64,000 bases of DNA from Sphingosinicella ginsenosidimutans. GTDB lineage: Bacteria > Pseudomonadota > Alphaproteobacteria > Sphingomonadales > Sphingomonadaceae. The notes under the pieces are model-generated. The model did not search any database, was not told the origin of the DNA, and saw only the letters and a program-made list of their open reading frames with translations. Each line of letters begins with the position of its first letter. Positions within the stretch are counted from its first letter, which is position 1. Position numbers and translations under genes: made by a program. Location of the stretch: positions 310,001 to 374,000 of the forward strand of contig NZ_VOQQ01000001.1 of assembly GCF_007995055.1 (NCBI RefSeq), read 5' to 3'. Positions 47,061 through 56,131 of this stretch are shown here, in pieces.

Positions 47061-49091
47061 TTACCACACCGTGCACTGGTTCGCCGCGGGACGAACCATC
47101 CGCGCCGATCCGCCGCAGCCGAAAATGTGGGCGAAGGCCGGGAGGTTCGATAGCGGCGCGTTCACCCGGAATTCGGGCGGCCCGTGCCCGTCCGAGCTCA
47201 CATGGCCGCGCAGGCTGTCGTCGGTCTGCGCGGTGCACCAGTTCTGAGCGAAGGCGTAGAAGAAGCGCTGGCCGGGGGTCATGCCGCTCGAATCCGGACG
47301 GTCGATCGCGGCGCCGAGCCGCGCGCGCAGCGCTTCGTAGGCGAGCCGGATGCCGCCATAATCGGCGACATTTTCCTCATATTGCCCCGCGCCGTCCATG
47401 TGCAGCCCCGGCAGCGGCTCATGGGCATTGGCCTGATCGATGACGCACTGGCCCTGGCGCGTGGCCGCCGCCTGATCGGCCGGGCTCCACAATTCGGTCT
47501 CGCGGCCGTCGGCGCCATACATGTGGAGCTGGGCGACATGGACGAATTCATGGCCGACGGTCGCGGCGAACGTGCCGTAATTGACCTCGATCGGCACCCG
47601 GGCGTCGAAGCGCGGCGGCATCAGGTAGCCGGCGGTCATGATCATCGAATTGGTCAGCGCGTCGGGATAGCCATTGGGAACGACGAGACGCGCGGCCGCC
47701 ATGCCGTCTCCCACCCAGGGCGAGACGATCATGTCCCAGGCACGGCGATCGCGCCGCGTCTGGGCGCGCGCCCACGTCCGCTGCTGCTCGTAGCGGCGCG
47801 CGGCAAGCACATTGTCGAAGAAGCGGTCCGGCCGCAGCTCGTAGCTGCCCGTCTCCGGCCACTGGTCGGGAAAGCCGATCTTGAGGTCGGTCTGGCGCAG
47901 CTTGTCCGCGGTGGCCGTTCGCGCCTGCGGCGAAAGCCAGGAGCGGCTTTCCGCCGACCGGACGATCGCGTCGCGGATCGAGGTGGTGATCGACAGGCCG
48001 GTTTCGCGGGCGTCGCGGCCAAGGATGCGCGTCGCGAACTGGCGCGAGAATTCGACTCCCATCGCCCGCACCGTCGCCTCCCGGCATTGGGTCGCCGGAT
48101 CGCCGACCGCGACCCTGGCCCACGGCTCGATATTGGCGAAGGCGCGGACATAGGGGCGCGGCAGCTCGCCGCGCAGCGAGACCAGGAATTTCCAGCGAAT
48201 ATAGGCGCGCAGCTCCGCGATCGGGCGGGTGGTGAGCTGCCCCTGAAGGTCGCGGAGATAATCGGGCGAGGTGACGTTGATCGGCCGTTCGGCCGGCGCG
48301 CCGACCATCGCGAAATAGGCCGGCCAATCGATCGCCGGCGCAAGCCTGGCGATCTCGGCCTGGCTCATCGGATGCTCGCTATTGTCGTCCCACCGCTGGA
48401 CCGCGTGGGGCCGAAGCGCGGCGGCGATGGAAACCACCGCCTGGGCATCGCGGTGCGCGGTGGCGGCGTCGCGGCCCGACAAGGCGAAGGCGCGTTCGAC
48501 GAGGTCGGGATCGGCCCAGGTGCCCGCGTTCAGCAATTCGCCGCGATAACGGGTCCAATCGGTGCGATCGGCCCAGCCGCCATAATTGAAGAAGACGTCG
48601 ACGCCGATCTGGGAGAGATCGCGCATCATCCGCTGCACATCCGCGCGGCTGTTCACGCCGTCGATCCGGGAAAGCCATGTCTGGACGGCGGCGACATCCG
48701 CCGCATTGGCGCCGGCGACGGAGGCGTTGCACGATCGGTAGAAGGTCTCCAGCCGCCGCAGTTCGGGGTCGTCGCCGGGCGTCCGGAACAGTGCGTCGAG
48801 GGCGCGTTCGAGATTTTGGTTGAACCGGATCTCCCCCATATTGAGTTCGGGCCGGTTCGCATCGGGATGCGCCGCCGCGATGAAGCCGCCACAGGCGTGG
48901 CGGTAGAAATTGTCGCAGGCATTCACCCGCGGATCGATGGCGGCGAGATCGATCCCGTTGCGATAGCGCGCGGCCGGCATGGATGCCGCGCCGGGCTCAG
49001 CCCCGTCGATCGCCTGGGCCATGCCGCCGCCAATGGCGAGGCCGAGCCCCGCCAAACCCAGGATCGAAACCGCCCTTGCCCGCTTTCCCAT
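47061..49091 (-). CDS. Exported M13-family (neprilysin-like) zinc endopeptidase
   Basis: The 676-residue protein has an N-terminal signal or anchor (about 8-28), then the M13 opening (CDNFYRHACGGFIAAA), the zinc motif HEFVH at 514-518 with Glu515, and the third ligand Glu573 in ENVADYGGIRLAY. M13 enzymes cleave peptides. Most family cysteines in the N-terminal region are reduced to a few. The ATG at 49091 has GGGAG seven bases before it. A promoter-like TTGACT and CTATAT with an 18-bp perfect palindrome lies upstream. The gene separates tgt from queA. Confidence 0.9.
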   Translation of the reverse strand: MGKRARAVSILGLAGLGLAIGGGMAQAIDGAEPGAASMPAARYRNGIDLAAIDPRVNACDNFYRHACGGFIAAAHPDANRPELNMGEIRFNQNLERALDALFRTPGDDPELRRLETFYRSCNASVAGANAADVAAVQTWLSRIDGVNSRADVQRMMRDLSQIGVDVFFNYGGWADRTDWTRYRGELLNAGTWADPDLVERAFALSGRDAATAHRDAQAVVSIAAALRPHAVQRWDDNSEHPMSQAEIARLAPAIDWPAYFAMVGAPAERPINVTSPDYLRDLQGQLTTRPIAELRAYIRWKFLVSLRGELPRPYVRAFANIEPWARVAVGDPATQCREATVRAMGVEFSRQFATRILGRDARETGLSITTSIRDAIVRSAESRSWLSPQARTATADKLRQTDLKIGFPDQWPETGSYELRPDRFFDNVLAARRYEQQRTWARAQTRRDRRAWDMIVSPWVGDGMAAARLVVPNGYPDALTNSMIMTAGYLMPPRFDARVPIEVNYGTFAATVGHEFVHVAQLHMYGADGRETELWSPADQAAATRQGQCVIDQANAHEPLPGLHMDGAGQYEENVADYGGIRLAYEALRARLGAAIDRPDSSGMTPGQRFFYAFAQNWCTAQTDDSLRGHVSSDGHGPPEFRVNAPLSNLPAFAHIFGCGGSARMVRPAANQCTVW

Positions 49092-49111
49092 CGATCCGCT
49101 CCCTGCCGCAC

Positions 49112-49157
49112 ATGCTACATATGTAGCATATAGCTGAAATTCAGGGTGAATAGTCAA
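49112..49157 (-). promoter_or_regulatory. Promoter with overlapping 18-bp palindrome before the M13 peptidase gene
   Basis: ATGCTACATATGTAGCAT at 49112-49129 is a perfect 18-bp palindrome. On the minus strand TTGACT (49157-49152) and CTATAT (49133-49128) are spaced by 18 bases as -35 and -10 elements, so the palindrome would cover the -10 and start point. A repressor site here would give tight control. The gap 49158-49281 is AT-rich with no gene seen. Confidence 0.6.
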
Positions 49158-49281
49158 TCCCTTATGAAGGGAAGCTACCAACGCGCCGGCGCGGACGCCG
49201 GGCTCAGCGGGCCGGCCATCCTCTTTCTCGTGTCATATCAGTATAATACACCTTTTGCAAGGCGCGGGCGACGCAGACGGG

Positions 49282-49998
49282 CTAGATCACCAGGCCGATC
49301 GAATTGCCGAAATTGTGAAGCAGCACCGGCAGCACCAGGCTCCCGGTCCGCAGCCGCAGCCACACCGCGAGGAAGGAGGGCACGGCGGTCAGCGCCATGA
49401 TCATCGGATCGAGCGAGAAATGGCCGTCTTCATATCCGAAGGCGTGCGTCATGCCGAACAGGGCGCAGCTCAGCACCGCGCCCCAGCCCCAGTCCACGCC
49501 GAGCCAGCGCACCCGGCCGGTGAAGGCGCGGTCGAGCGCGAGCAGCAGGGTGCCGCGATAGAAGGGCTCTTCCTCCAGCCCCGGCATGGTGAGCTGGAAA
49601 GCGACTGTCTCGCGCGAGGCCGGATCGGACGGAAAGGCGACCGCGATGGCGACGAAGAACAGGCAGTAGACGAGCGCGACCGGGATGCAGCTCTTCAGGC
49701 TTCCCGGCGTCTGCGCGAGGGTCAGGCCGCTCCGCCTCCAGCCGAAGCCGGGGAGCGAGGCGACCGCCAAAGTCGCGGCGAGCGCCAGGATTTTGCCCTG
49801 CCAGTTCCAATCGCTGGCCGGAAGGAGATCGGGGAGCAGGCCGTAGCCGCGGGTCAGCAGCGCGTCCTCGAGCGCGACCAGCGCCGCCGCGACGATCAAC
49901 CAGCGGAAGGAAAAGTTCGCACGCCGCGTCAGCCCGATCGCCGTGCCGACGACGAGCAGAATGCCAAGCGTACCAAGAAGTCCGATAAAGCCGTCCAT
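49282..49998 (-). CDS. CPBP-family intramembrane protease
   Basis: The 238-residue protein has about six to seven hydrophobic segments and the CPBP (Abi/Rce1-like) motifs. These are the double glutamate with downstream arginine in PGLEEEPFYRGTLL, FGMTHAFGYE with its histidine, and HNFGNSIGL near the C-terminus. Such membrane glutamic proteases act on prenylated or membrane proteins; in bacteria roles vary. The ATG at 49998 gives a hydrophobic start; an open extension upstream is not family-like. It follows queA in the same direction and precedes the M13 gene. Target unknown. Confidence 0.85.
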   Translation of the reverse strand: MDGFIGLLGTLGILLVVGTAIGLTRRANFSFRWLIVAAALVALEDALLTRGYGLLPDLLPASDWNWQGKILALAATLAVASLPGFGWRRSGLTLAQTPGSLKSCIPVALVYCLFFVAIAVAFPSDPASRETVAFQLTMPGLEEEPFYRGTLLLALDRAFTGRVRWLGVDWGWGAVLSCALFGMTHAFGYEDGHFSLDPMIMALTAVPSFLAVWLRLRTGSLVLPVLLHNFGNSIGLVI

Positions 49999-50212
49999 CC
50001 CCACCCCTTTCGCGACGTCGCCTAGACGACGGGAAGAAGGGGCGCAAGCCGGTGGGGGCGCCGGTCCGGCCGCCGCGCTCGCCCGTGTGAACCGGGGAAC
50101 GCGCATCGGGGTGCTACGGGGAATCGTTACTTTTTCGCGTCGGCAACGACCCTGACCCGGTAGTCTCCGCAGAAGAACGAGGTCCTGAAATCCGATATGG
50201 TTGCGGCGCAGG

Positions 50213-50383
50213 ATGGAGGTTGCGTTGCGTGTCATGCTGGCTCATTCGCTGATCGCGTTGATCGCGGTGCTTTGCGCCGCCTTGATCCTCGTCGTCCGCG
50301 CGAGACGGCGACGGGAGCGCGATTACCGGCGCGGACATTCCGATTATTCCAAGTTCGAGCGTCGCCGCGGCTGGTTCGGCTAG
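50213..50383 (+). CDS. Small basic membrane protein (uncertain)
   Basis: The 56-residue frame holds one hydrophobic helix ([20 protein letters not shown]) followed by a strongly basic tail with [12 protein letters not shown] and FERRRGWFG. An in-frame TTG four codons earlier is an alternative start. It faces queA and shares CTAG as the stop on both strands. It has no recognised family. The pattern of a single helix with an arginine-rich cytoplasmic tail is plausible for a real small protein, but the evidence is modest. The rest of 49999-50212 shows no gene. Confidence 0.45.
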   Translation: MEVALRVMLAHSLIALIAVLCAALILVVRARRRRERDYRRGHSDYSKFERRRGWFG

Positions 50384-51405
50384 GGCAGCAACAGGCTCGC
50401 GTCGCCGTAGGAGTAGAAGCGATAGCCGGCGGCGATCGCATGGGCGTAGGCTGCCTGCATCCTCTCCAGCCCCATCAGTGCCGACACCAGCATGAACAGG
50501 GTCGATTTCGGCAGGTGGAAATTGGTGACAAGTCCGTCGATGCCCCGAAAGCGGTAGCCGGGGGTGATGAAGATCGCGGTGTCCCCCTGGAACGGCTGGA
50601 TCGCGCCATCGTCGCCGGCGGCGCTTTCGATCAGCCGCAACGACGTTGTGCCGACGGCGACGATCCGCCCGCCGGCAGCGCGCGCCGCATTGAGCCGCGC
50701 GGCCGTCGCGGCATCGATCCGGCCCCATTCGGCGTGCATCGCATGGGCGTCGGTATCCTCGGCCTTGACCGGCAGGAACGTGCCGGCGCCGACATGGAGG
50801 GTCAGCGTCTCGTGGCCGATCCCGGCCTCGGCCAGCGCCGCCATCAGCCGGGGCGTGAAGTGAAGCGCGGCGGTCGGGGCGGCGACCGCTCCGTCCTCGC
50901 GCGCGAACATGGTCTGATAATCCTCGGCATCGCGCGCGTCGACGGCGCGCTTGCCGGCGATATAGGGCGGCAGCGGCATCCGCCCGGCGCGTGTCAGCAT
51001 CAGCTCGACCGGCTCGTCGCCTTCGAAGGCCAGCAGGAACGATCCGTCGTCGCCCCGATCCGAAGCGATCGCCTGCACGCCAGCGCCGAAATCGATCCGG
51101 TCGCCGGGCTTCAGCCGCTTGGCGTTGCGGATGAAGGCGCGCCATTCGCGCACGCCCTCGCGCTTGTGGAGCGTCGCCCCGATCCGCGCCGATCCGCGCA
51201 TCCCTTCGAGCTGCGCCGGGATCACCCGCGTGTCGTTGAACACGAGCACGTCCCCGCGCCGAAGCAGGCGCGGGAGATCGGTGACCAGATGGTCCGCGAG
51301 CCCGCCGGGCGTGACCTGCAGCAGCCGCGCCGAATCGCGCGGCCGTGCGGGCCTCAGCGCGATCCGGTCGGGCGGCAGGTCGAAGTCGAAAAGGTCGACC
51401 CGCAC
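50380..51405 (-). CDS. queA: S-adenosylmethionine:tRNA ribosyltransferase-isomerase
   Basis: QueA builds epoxyqueuosine on tRNA by transferring and rearranging the ribosyl part of SAM. The 341-residue protein starts [20 protein letters not shown], followed by [34 protein letters not shown] [14 protein letters not shown], and [18 protein letters not shown]. The start is GTG at 51405, 13 bases after the peptidyl-prolyl isomerase stop. Together with tgt it represents queuosine synthesis, but the two are separated by the CPBP and M13 genes instead of being adjacent. Confidence 0.95.
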   Translation of the reverse strand: MRVDLFDFDLPPDRIALRPARPRDSARLLQVTPGGLADHLVTDLPRLLRRGDVLVFNDTRVIPAQLEGMRGSARIGATLHKREGVREWRAFIRNAKRLKPGDRIDFGAGVQAIASDRGDDGSFLLAFEGDEPVELMLTRAGRMPLPPYIAGKRAVDARDAEDYQTMFAREDGAVAAPTAALHFTPRLMAALAEAGIGHETLTLHVGAGTFLPVKAEDTDAHAMHAEWGRIDAATAARLNAARAAGGRIVAVGTTSLRLIESAAGDDGAIQPFQGDTAIFITPGYRFRGIDGLVTNFHLPKSTLFMLVSALMGLERMQAAYAHAIAAGYRFYSYGDASLLLP

Positions 51406-51418
51406 GCTGGCGCCGCGG

Positions 51419-52441
51419 CTAGCTCGGGCGCCGCCGCTGCTGCTGCGGCTGCTCGGGTTGGCGCGGCACGCCGGGCTGCGGCATGACCGGACCGACATTC
51501 GTGCCCGGCTGCGCCCGCGGCGGGGCGGACGGGATGCCGAGAATGCTTCCCTCCGTGGAGGCGGGCGCTGCCGGCGCCCCCGCCGCGCGAAGCGCCTCCG
51601 CGCTCATCTCCGGCACATTGTCGGAGCCCAGCGAGGCGCGCACGATCCGGGTCGGATTGGCCGGCGGCTCGCCGCGCTGGATCGCATCGACGAAGTTCAT
51701 GCCGGAAACGACCCGCCCGAACACCGTATAGTCGCGGTCCATCGCAAGATGCGGGGTGAACATGATGTAGAACTGGCTGTTCGCGCTGTTGAGGTCCTGC
51801 GCGCGCGCCATCGCGACGGCGCCCCTGAGGTGCGGGAGCCCGTTGATCTCCGCCGGAAGGTCGGGAAGCGTCGAACCGCCGGTGCCGTTGCCGCGCGGAT
51901 CGCCGCCTTGCGCCATGAAGCCCTCGATCACCCGGTGGAAGATGAGGTTGTTGTAAAAACCCTGCTCGGTCAGCGTCTTGATCCGCTGCACCGTGTTGGG
52001 CGCGACATCGGGGCGAAGCTGGATCTGGACCCGGCCACCGTCGGACAGGTCGAGCACCCAGGTATTTTCGGGCGTGAGCGGCGGCGGCGGCGGCGGGACG
52101 GGCAGCGGCCCGCTCGGCCGGGTGGGCGCGGCCGGCTGCGCGGCGCTCGCCGGAGCGTCCGCGGCCGGCGCCGGAGTTTCGGCCGCGGGCGCCGGGGTTT
52201 CGGCCGCCGGTGCTGGCGTCTCTGCGGCGGGCGGCCGGGCCTGGCTGTCCCCCGGCGTCGGAGCCTCGGCCGCGGGGGCCGGCGTCGCTGCGGCGGGCGG
52301 CTGGGCCTGCGCCTCGCTCGGGGCAGCCTCGCTCGCGGCGGGCGCGGGCGGATCGCCGGCGGCCTGGTCCGGAACCTGCGCGGCCAACGCGCCGGCGAAC
52401 AGGAGGCCGGTCAATCCGGCGAACAGCGACGACAAGCGCAT
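51419..52441 (-). CDS. Exported cyclophilin-type peptidyl-prolyl isomerase with Ala/Pro-rich linker
   Basis: The 340-residue protein has a signal peptide (about 1-21), a low-complexity stretch of alanine, proline and glutamate to about residue 122 with tandem AAETPAP units, and a cyclophilin domain (about 125-285). The active-site region [40 protein letters not shown] and [14 protein letters not shown] are intact. It would catalyse proline isomerisation in the periplasm, with the linker as a flexible spacer. It sits between coaD and queA on the same strand. The repeat region is prone to length change. Confidence 0.92.
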   Translation of the reverse strand: MRLSSLFAGLTGLLFAGALAAQVPDQAAGDPPAPAASEAAPSEAQAQPPAAATPAPAAEAPTPGDSQARPPAAETPAPAAETPAPAAETPAPAADAPASAAQPAAPTRPSGPLPVPPPPPPLTPENTWVLDLSDGGRVQIQLRPDVAPNTVQRIKTLTEQGFYNNLIFHRVIEGFMAQGGDPRGNGTGGSTLPDLPAEINGLPHLRGAVAMARAQDLNSANSQFYIMFTPHLAMDRDYTVFGRVVSGMNFVDAIQRGEPPANPTRIVRASLGSDNVPEMSAEALRAAGAPAAPASTEGSILGIPSAPPRAQPGTNVGPVMPQPGVPRQPEQPQQQRRRPS

Positions 52442-52506
52442 CAAATCCTCGATTCTCGCATGAATGAATGTGTCTAGAGCGCCGCCCGCCCGGCCTCAAG
52501 CGCCGA

Positions 52507-53010
52507 TCAGGCGCCCCGCCGCCCGATCCGCTCCACCCGCGCCGTCACGTCGGCCGCGACCGCCGGCGGCACGAACTTGCGGATGTCGCCGCCGAACAGG
52601 GCGATCTCCTTGACCAGCTTGGACGCGATCGGCTGAAGCGACACGTCCGCCATCAGGAAGACGGTCTCGACCTCGGCATTGAGCTGCTGGTTCATGCCGG
52701 CCATCTGGAACTCATATTCGAAATCGGCGACGGCGCGCAGCCCGCGCACGATCATCGAGGCCCCTTCGCGCGTCGCGAAGTCCATCAGCAGCGAATCGAA
52801 CGCGACGACCCCGATCTTGCCGTTCGCGATCCCCGCCACCTCGCGCTCGACCATCGCGAGGCGTTCGTCCAGCGTGAACATCGGCGATTTGGACGGATTG
52901 GTCGTGACGCCGATCACCAGCCTGTCGGCGAGGTGCGCGGCGCGGCGGATGATGTCCATGTGGCCGAGCGTGATCGGATCGAACGTGCCCGGATAGACGG
53001 CGGTTCTCAT
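52507..53010 (-). CDS. coaD: Phosphopantetheine adenylyltransferase
   Basis: CoaD adds AMP to 4'-phosphopantetheine to give dephospho-CoA, the fourth step from pantothenate. The 167-residue protein opens with AVYPGTFDPITLGHMDIIRR, the nucleotidyl-transferase motif, and has SMIVRGLRAVADFEYEFQMAGMN. Length and motifs are standard. It lies in a minus-strand run between ispA and the peptidyl-prolyl isomerase gene. The ATG at 53010 is preceded by GGGAGG. No unusual residue is visible. Confidence 0.95.
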   Translation of the reverse strand: MRTAVYPGTFDPITLGHMDIIRRAAHLADRLVIGVTTNPSKSPMFTLDERLAMVEREVAGIANGKIGVVAFDSLLMDFATREGASMIVRGLRAVADFEYEFQMAGMNQQLNAEVETVFLMADVSLQPIASKLVKEIALFGGDIRKFVPPAVAADVTARVERIGRRGA

Positions 53011-53040
53011 CTTCCCTCCCCGTTCATCGCGCGGACCGGC

Positions 53041-53958
53041 TCAATGATCCCGCTCGATCGCGAAGCGGGCGACGGCGCGAAGCGGGTCCGCAGCCGCGCC
53101 GAACGGCAAGAGATGCTCGATCGCCTGGTCGACCAGCGCCTCCGCCTGGCGGCGCGCGCGATCGGCGCCGAGCAGCGAGACGAACGTCTCCTTGCCCGCG
53201 CCCGCATCCTTGCCGACCCGCTTGCCGGCCTTTTCCTCGCAACCTTCATGGTCGAGCAGGTCGTCGGCGATCTGGAAGGCGAGGCCGATGTCGCGCGCAT
53301 AGCCGCGCAGGCCGGCCCGCCCTTCCGGCGGCACGCGGCCCATGATCGCCGCCGATTCGAGGCAGCAGCCGATCAGCGCGCCGGTCTTGAGCTGCTGGAG
53401 CCGCGTCACGGACGCAAGGTCGAGCTCCGCCTCCTCGGCCATCAGGTCCATCATCTGGCCGCCCGCCATGCCGTCGGGGCCCGAGGCGCGGGCGAGCGCC
53501 GCGACCAGCTCGCCGCGGACGAACGGATCCTCGTGCGTCGCCTCGTCGGCGAGGATCTCGAACGCCAGCGCATGGAGCGAATCGCCGGCAAGGATCGCGG
53601 TCGCCTCGTCATAGGCGCGGTGGAGAGTCGGCTTGCCGCGCCGCAAATCGTCATCGTCCATCGACGGAAGATCGTCGTGGATCAGCGAATAGACATGGAT
53701 CGCCTCGATCGCGGCGCCCACCCGAAGCGCGCGGGCGCGATCGACGGCGAAAAGGTCGCAGCCGGCGACGACCAGGAACGGCCGCATCCGCTTGCCCCCA
53801 CCGATCGCCGCATAGCGCATCGCCTCGTAAAGCCGCGCGCGGCTGTCGAGCGGGACCGGCAGCAATGTCTCGAACAGCCGGTCGATCTCGGCGCCGACCT
53901 CCCTGAGCGCCGTCTCCAGCGGGAGAGGCCGCAGCGCCACCGCGCCCTCAGTCGCCAC
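53041..53958 (-). CDS. ispA: Short-chain polyprenyl (farnesyl-type) diphosphate synthase
   Basis: This enzyme condenses isopentenyl diphosphate with allylic diphosphates, making farnesyl (or geranylgeranyl) diphosphate for quinones, undecaprenyl lipids and carotenoids. The 305-residue protein has GGGKRMRPFLV, the first aspartate-rich motif in HDDLPSMDDDDLRRG, GDSLHALAFEIL and the second motif in FQIADDLLD. The start is GTG at 53958, overlapping the xseB stop by 11 bases, which is the usual xseB-ispA linkage. Chain length cannot be read with certainty. Confidence 0.92.
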   Translation of the reverse strand: MATEGAVALRPLPLETALREVGAEIDRLFETLLPVPLDSRARLYEAMRYAAIGGGKRMRPFLVVAGCDLFAVDRARALRVGAAIEAIHVYSLIHDDLPSMDDDDLRRGKPTLHRAYDEATAILAGDSLHALAFEILADEATHEDPFVRGELVAALARASGPDGMAGGQMMDLMAEEAELDLASVTRLQQLKTGALIGCCLESAAIMGRVPPEGRAGLRGYARDIGLAFQIADDLLDHEGCEEKAGKRVGKDAGAGKETFVSLLGADRARRQAEALVDQAIEHLLPFGAAADPLRAVARFAIERDH

Positions 53959-54196
53959 CGAAAGGCGCCGTGCCGGAGGGCGCCCCGCCGGGGCCGAACT
54001 GAATCTGCTCGATCCGTGCCTGGGCCGCGGCGAGCCGCGCCTCGCACTGGCGTTTCAGCCGGTCGCCCTCGGTATAAAGGTCGATCGCTTCGTCGAGCGG
54101 CGCCTCGCCGCTTTCGAGCTTGCGCACGATCTCCTCGAGCCGCTTCAGCGCAGCCTCGAAGCTGAGATCGGCAACGTCGTCCTGTCCCTCCGCCAT
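53948..54196 (-). CDS. xseB: Exodeoxyribonuclease VII small subunit
   Basis: XseB forms exonuclease VII with XseA, degrading single-stranded DNA. The 82-residue protein has the diagnostic LSFEAALKRLEEIVRKLESG and the partner-binding helix APLDEAIDLYTEGDRLKRQCEARL, split around residue 42. The C-terminal Gly/Pro-rich tail is non-conserved. Overlap with ispA downstream fits the common gene order. The large subunit gene is not in the window. The ATG at 54196 follows CGGAGG. Confidence 0.93.
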   Translation of the reverse strand: MAEGQDDVADLSFEAALKRLEEIVRKLESGEAPLDEAIDLYTEGDRLKRQCEARLAAAQARIEQIQFGPGGAPSGTAPFGGD

Positions 54197-54228
54197 GGAT
54201 CAAGCATTGGGCGCGGCGGTGCGCGCGG

Positions 54229-55320
54229 TCAAGCCGCGCGGAACCACCACACGCCGTCGCGCACCTCGCGGATCGCACGCCCCTCGACCTCGAGCCGCCG
54301 CAAATGGGCCAGCGCCTCGCCACTCGCGAGACCGAACGATCCGTCGTCGATGCGCCGGGCGAACAGGGTGCCGAAACAGTCGACGGCGCGCTTTGGCTCG
54401 GCGATCGCGCCGTAAAGCGCGTCGAGACGGTCGCGATGCCCGGCGTCCAGCGCGTCGAGCCGGGCGTGGAGCCCGGTGAATGGCTGGCCGTGCGCCGGCA
54501 GGACCAGAAGATCGGCCGGCAACTCTCTCAGCTTCGCGATCGAGGCCAGCCATTCGCCGAGCGGATCGGCCTCGGGCTCGCTGAGGTTCAGCGAGACGTT
54601 GGACGTGATCCGCGGCAGCACCTGATCGCCCGCGATCATCAGCCGCCCTTCCATGTCGACCAGGCAGGCATGTTCGGGCGAATGCCCCGAGCCGATCACC
54701 ACCCGCCAGTCACGCGTGCCGATGCGGACCTCGTCGCCGTCGGCCAGCCGTCCGTAGCTGACCGGGATCGGGCTGACGATCGACGCGAACCGGCCCCAGC
54801 CGCGCGCCGCCTCGGCCGCGATCCGCGTCTCGTCCCAGCCGGCGGCACGCCAGAGGGCGACCGCCTCGTCGGGCGGCGCATCGCGAACGTCGGCGGCGAG
54901 CATCCGGGCGTACGTCCATTCGCCACGGGTCATCCACAGGCGGGCACCGGTCCGTTCGCAAAGCCAGCCGGCAAGGCCGACATGGTCGGGGTGGAAATGG
55001 GTGACGATGATCCGCGTCATCGGCCGGCCGGCGAGCGGCCCGTCGAGCAGCGCCGCCCAGGCCGCCCGGGCCTCATCGATCGCAAGCCCGGTATCGACCA
55101 GCGCGACTCCGTCGCCGTCGTCAAGCATCCATATGTTGATATGGCCGAGCGACCCCGGCACGGGCAATCGCGACCAGCCGACGCCCTCGGCGACCCTGGC
55201 GAACGCGCCATGTTCAGGAGCGAAGCGGCCGAACGGGTAGGTCAGGCCGCGATGCGTCGTCGGGGCCGCGACGAGCGATTCGTCCGGCGCCGGCGCCTCA
55301 GGTCCGGAAGGGATCGTCAA
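54229..55320 (-). CDS. Metallo-beta-lactamase-fold hydrolase
   Basis: The 363-residue protein has the MBL zinc motif THFHPDHVGLAGWL, then SGHSPEHACLVDMEGRLMIAGDQVLP and a late histidine in LPAHGQPFTG. A C-terminal winged-helix-like segment (DCFGTLFARRIDDGSFGLASGEALAHLRRLE, split) matches the LACTB2-like subgroup. The first downstream ATG would remove the fold's start, so I chose TTG at 55320, which overlaps the trcR stop by 23 bases; an ATG at 55386 is possible but adds arginine-rich antisense-like residues. The start is the least certain point. Substrate unknown. Confidence 0.82.
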   Translation of the reverse strand: MTIPSGPEAPAPDESLVAAPTTHRGLTYPFGRFAPEHGAFARVAEGVGWSRLPVPGSLGHINIWMLDDGDGVALVDTGLAIDEARAAWAALLDGPLAGRPMTRIIVTHFHPDHVGLAGWLCERTGARLWMTRGEWTYARMLAADVRDAPPDEAVALWRAAGWDETRIAAEAARGWGRFASIVSPIPVSYGRLADGDEVRIGTRDWRVVIGSGHSPEHACLVDMEGRLMIAGDQVLPRITSNVSLNLSEPEADPLGEWLASIAKLRELPADLLVLPAHGQPFTGLHARLDALDAGHRDRLDALYGAIAEPKRAVDCFGTLFARRIDDGSFGLASGEALAHLRRLEVEGRAIREVRDGVWWFRAA

Positions 55321-55993
55321 AGCCCTGGCCGGCCGCCGCCGTATCCTCCACCTCGGCCTGCTCGGCCGCGAGCGCCGCCTCCGCATCGCGCGCGGCCGCC
55401 TCGCGCTCGGCGCGCAGCTCCTCGATCAGGGCCTCGCGGTCGCGCTCCATGCCGACATCGTTCTGCGCCTGCGTGCCGGCGGCCTTCGCCGCCTTGGCGA
55501 CCGCCGCGTCGAGTTCGCGCTGCGTGGTCAGGCCAAGGGTCACCGGATCCTTGGGCTGGATATTGGCTATGTTCCAGTGGGTGCGCTCACGAAGCGCCTG
55601 GATCGTCGAGCGGGTGGTGCCGATCAGCTTGCCGATCTGGCCGTCCGAAAGCTCGGGATGGTTGCGGATCAGCCAGGCGACGCCGTCCGGCTTGTCCTGC
55701 CGCTTGGACACCGGCGTGTAGCGCGGGCCCTTGGTCCGCAGCGCCTGGTCCGGCTCCTTCTGCATCCGGAGGCGATAGGCCGGGTCGGCCTGCCCCTTCT
55801 CGATCTCCTCCATCGTCAGCTCGCCCGATCGCAGCGGATCGCGGCCGGTCAGCTTGGTCGCCGCGGTATCGTCGGCGATCGCCTGGACCTCGAGAATGTG
55901 GAGGCCGCAAAATTCGGCGATCTGCTGAAAGGTCAGCGACGTATTGTCGACAAGCCAGCTGGCCGTGGCATGGGGCATGAGCGGCTGAGACAC
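55298..55993 (-). CDS. trcR: DUF1013 / TrcR-like cell-cycle transcriptional regulator
   Basis: The 231-residue protein matches the alphaproteobacterial DUF1013 family, annotated as cell-cycle regulator TrcR. It has the N-terminal ATASWLVDNTSLTFQQIAEF, the helix-turn-helix-like PELSDGQIGKLIGTTRSTIQ and an Ala/Glu-rich coiled C-terminal tail (about 165-225). The start is GTG at 55993 with GGAGG seven bases before it; an internal ATG five codons later is weaker. It is divergent from cysD. Its regulon is not evident here. Confidence 0.88.
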   Translation of the reverse strand: MSQPLMPHATASWLVDNTSLTFQQIAEFCGLHILEVQAIADDTAATKLTGRDPLRSGELTMEEIEKGQADPAYRLRMQKEPDQALRTKGPRYTPVSKRQDKPDGVAWLIRNHPELSDGQIGKLIGTTRSTIQALRERTHWNIANIQPKDPVTLGLTTQRELDAAVAKAAKAAGTQAQNDVGMERDREALIEELRAEREAAARDAEAALAAEQAEVEDTAAAGQGFDDPFRT

Positions 55994-56115
55994 TTGAGAA
56001 CCTCCAGAAACGATAAGGGCCGCCCCTCGCGGAGCGGCCGACTGTCGCCTGGTGATTTAGTCGCGGCCGGGTTCGGGCGCAAGCATAAGCTTGGCTTCCC
56101 CGCCCGCTGGACATA

Positions 56116-56131
56116 GTCACGCATGCGTGAC
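56116..56131. promoter_or_regulatory. 16-bp perfect palindrome over the cysD start codon
   Basis: GTCACGCATGCGTGAC is a perfect palindrome, and the GTG chosen for cysD (56127-56129) lies inside it. No Shine-Dalgarno sequence is visible upstream of that GTG, so the palindrome may be a regulator site close to a short or absent leader. Another hairpin-like repeat (GGCCGC...GCGGCC) lies nearer to trcR, around 56018-56039. Confidence 0.5.

Noticed and set aside
52130..52330. Possible tandem DNA repeat or CRISPR-like array
   Set aside because: The repeats encode AAETPAP units in the Ala/Pro-rich linker of the peptidyl-prolyl isomerase and have no regular spacers.
53041..53958. Secondary-metabolite terpene cluster around the prenyl diphosphate synthase
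   Set aside because: The neighbours are housekeeping genes (xseB, coaD, queA) and no terpene cyclase or carotenoid gene is present.
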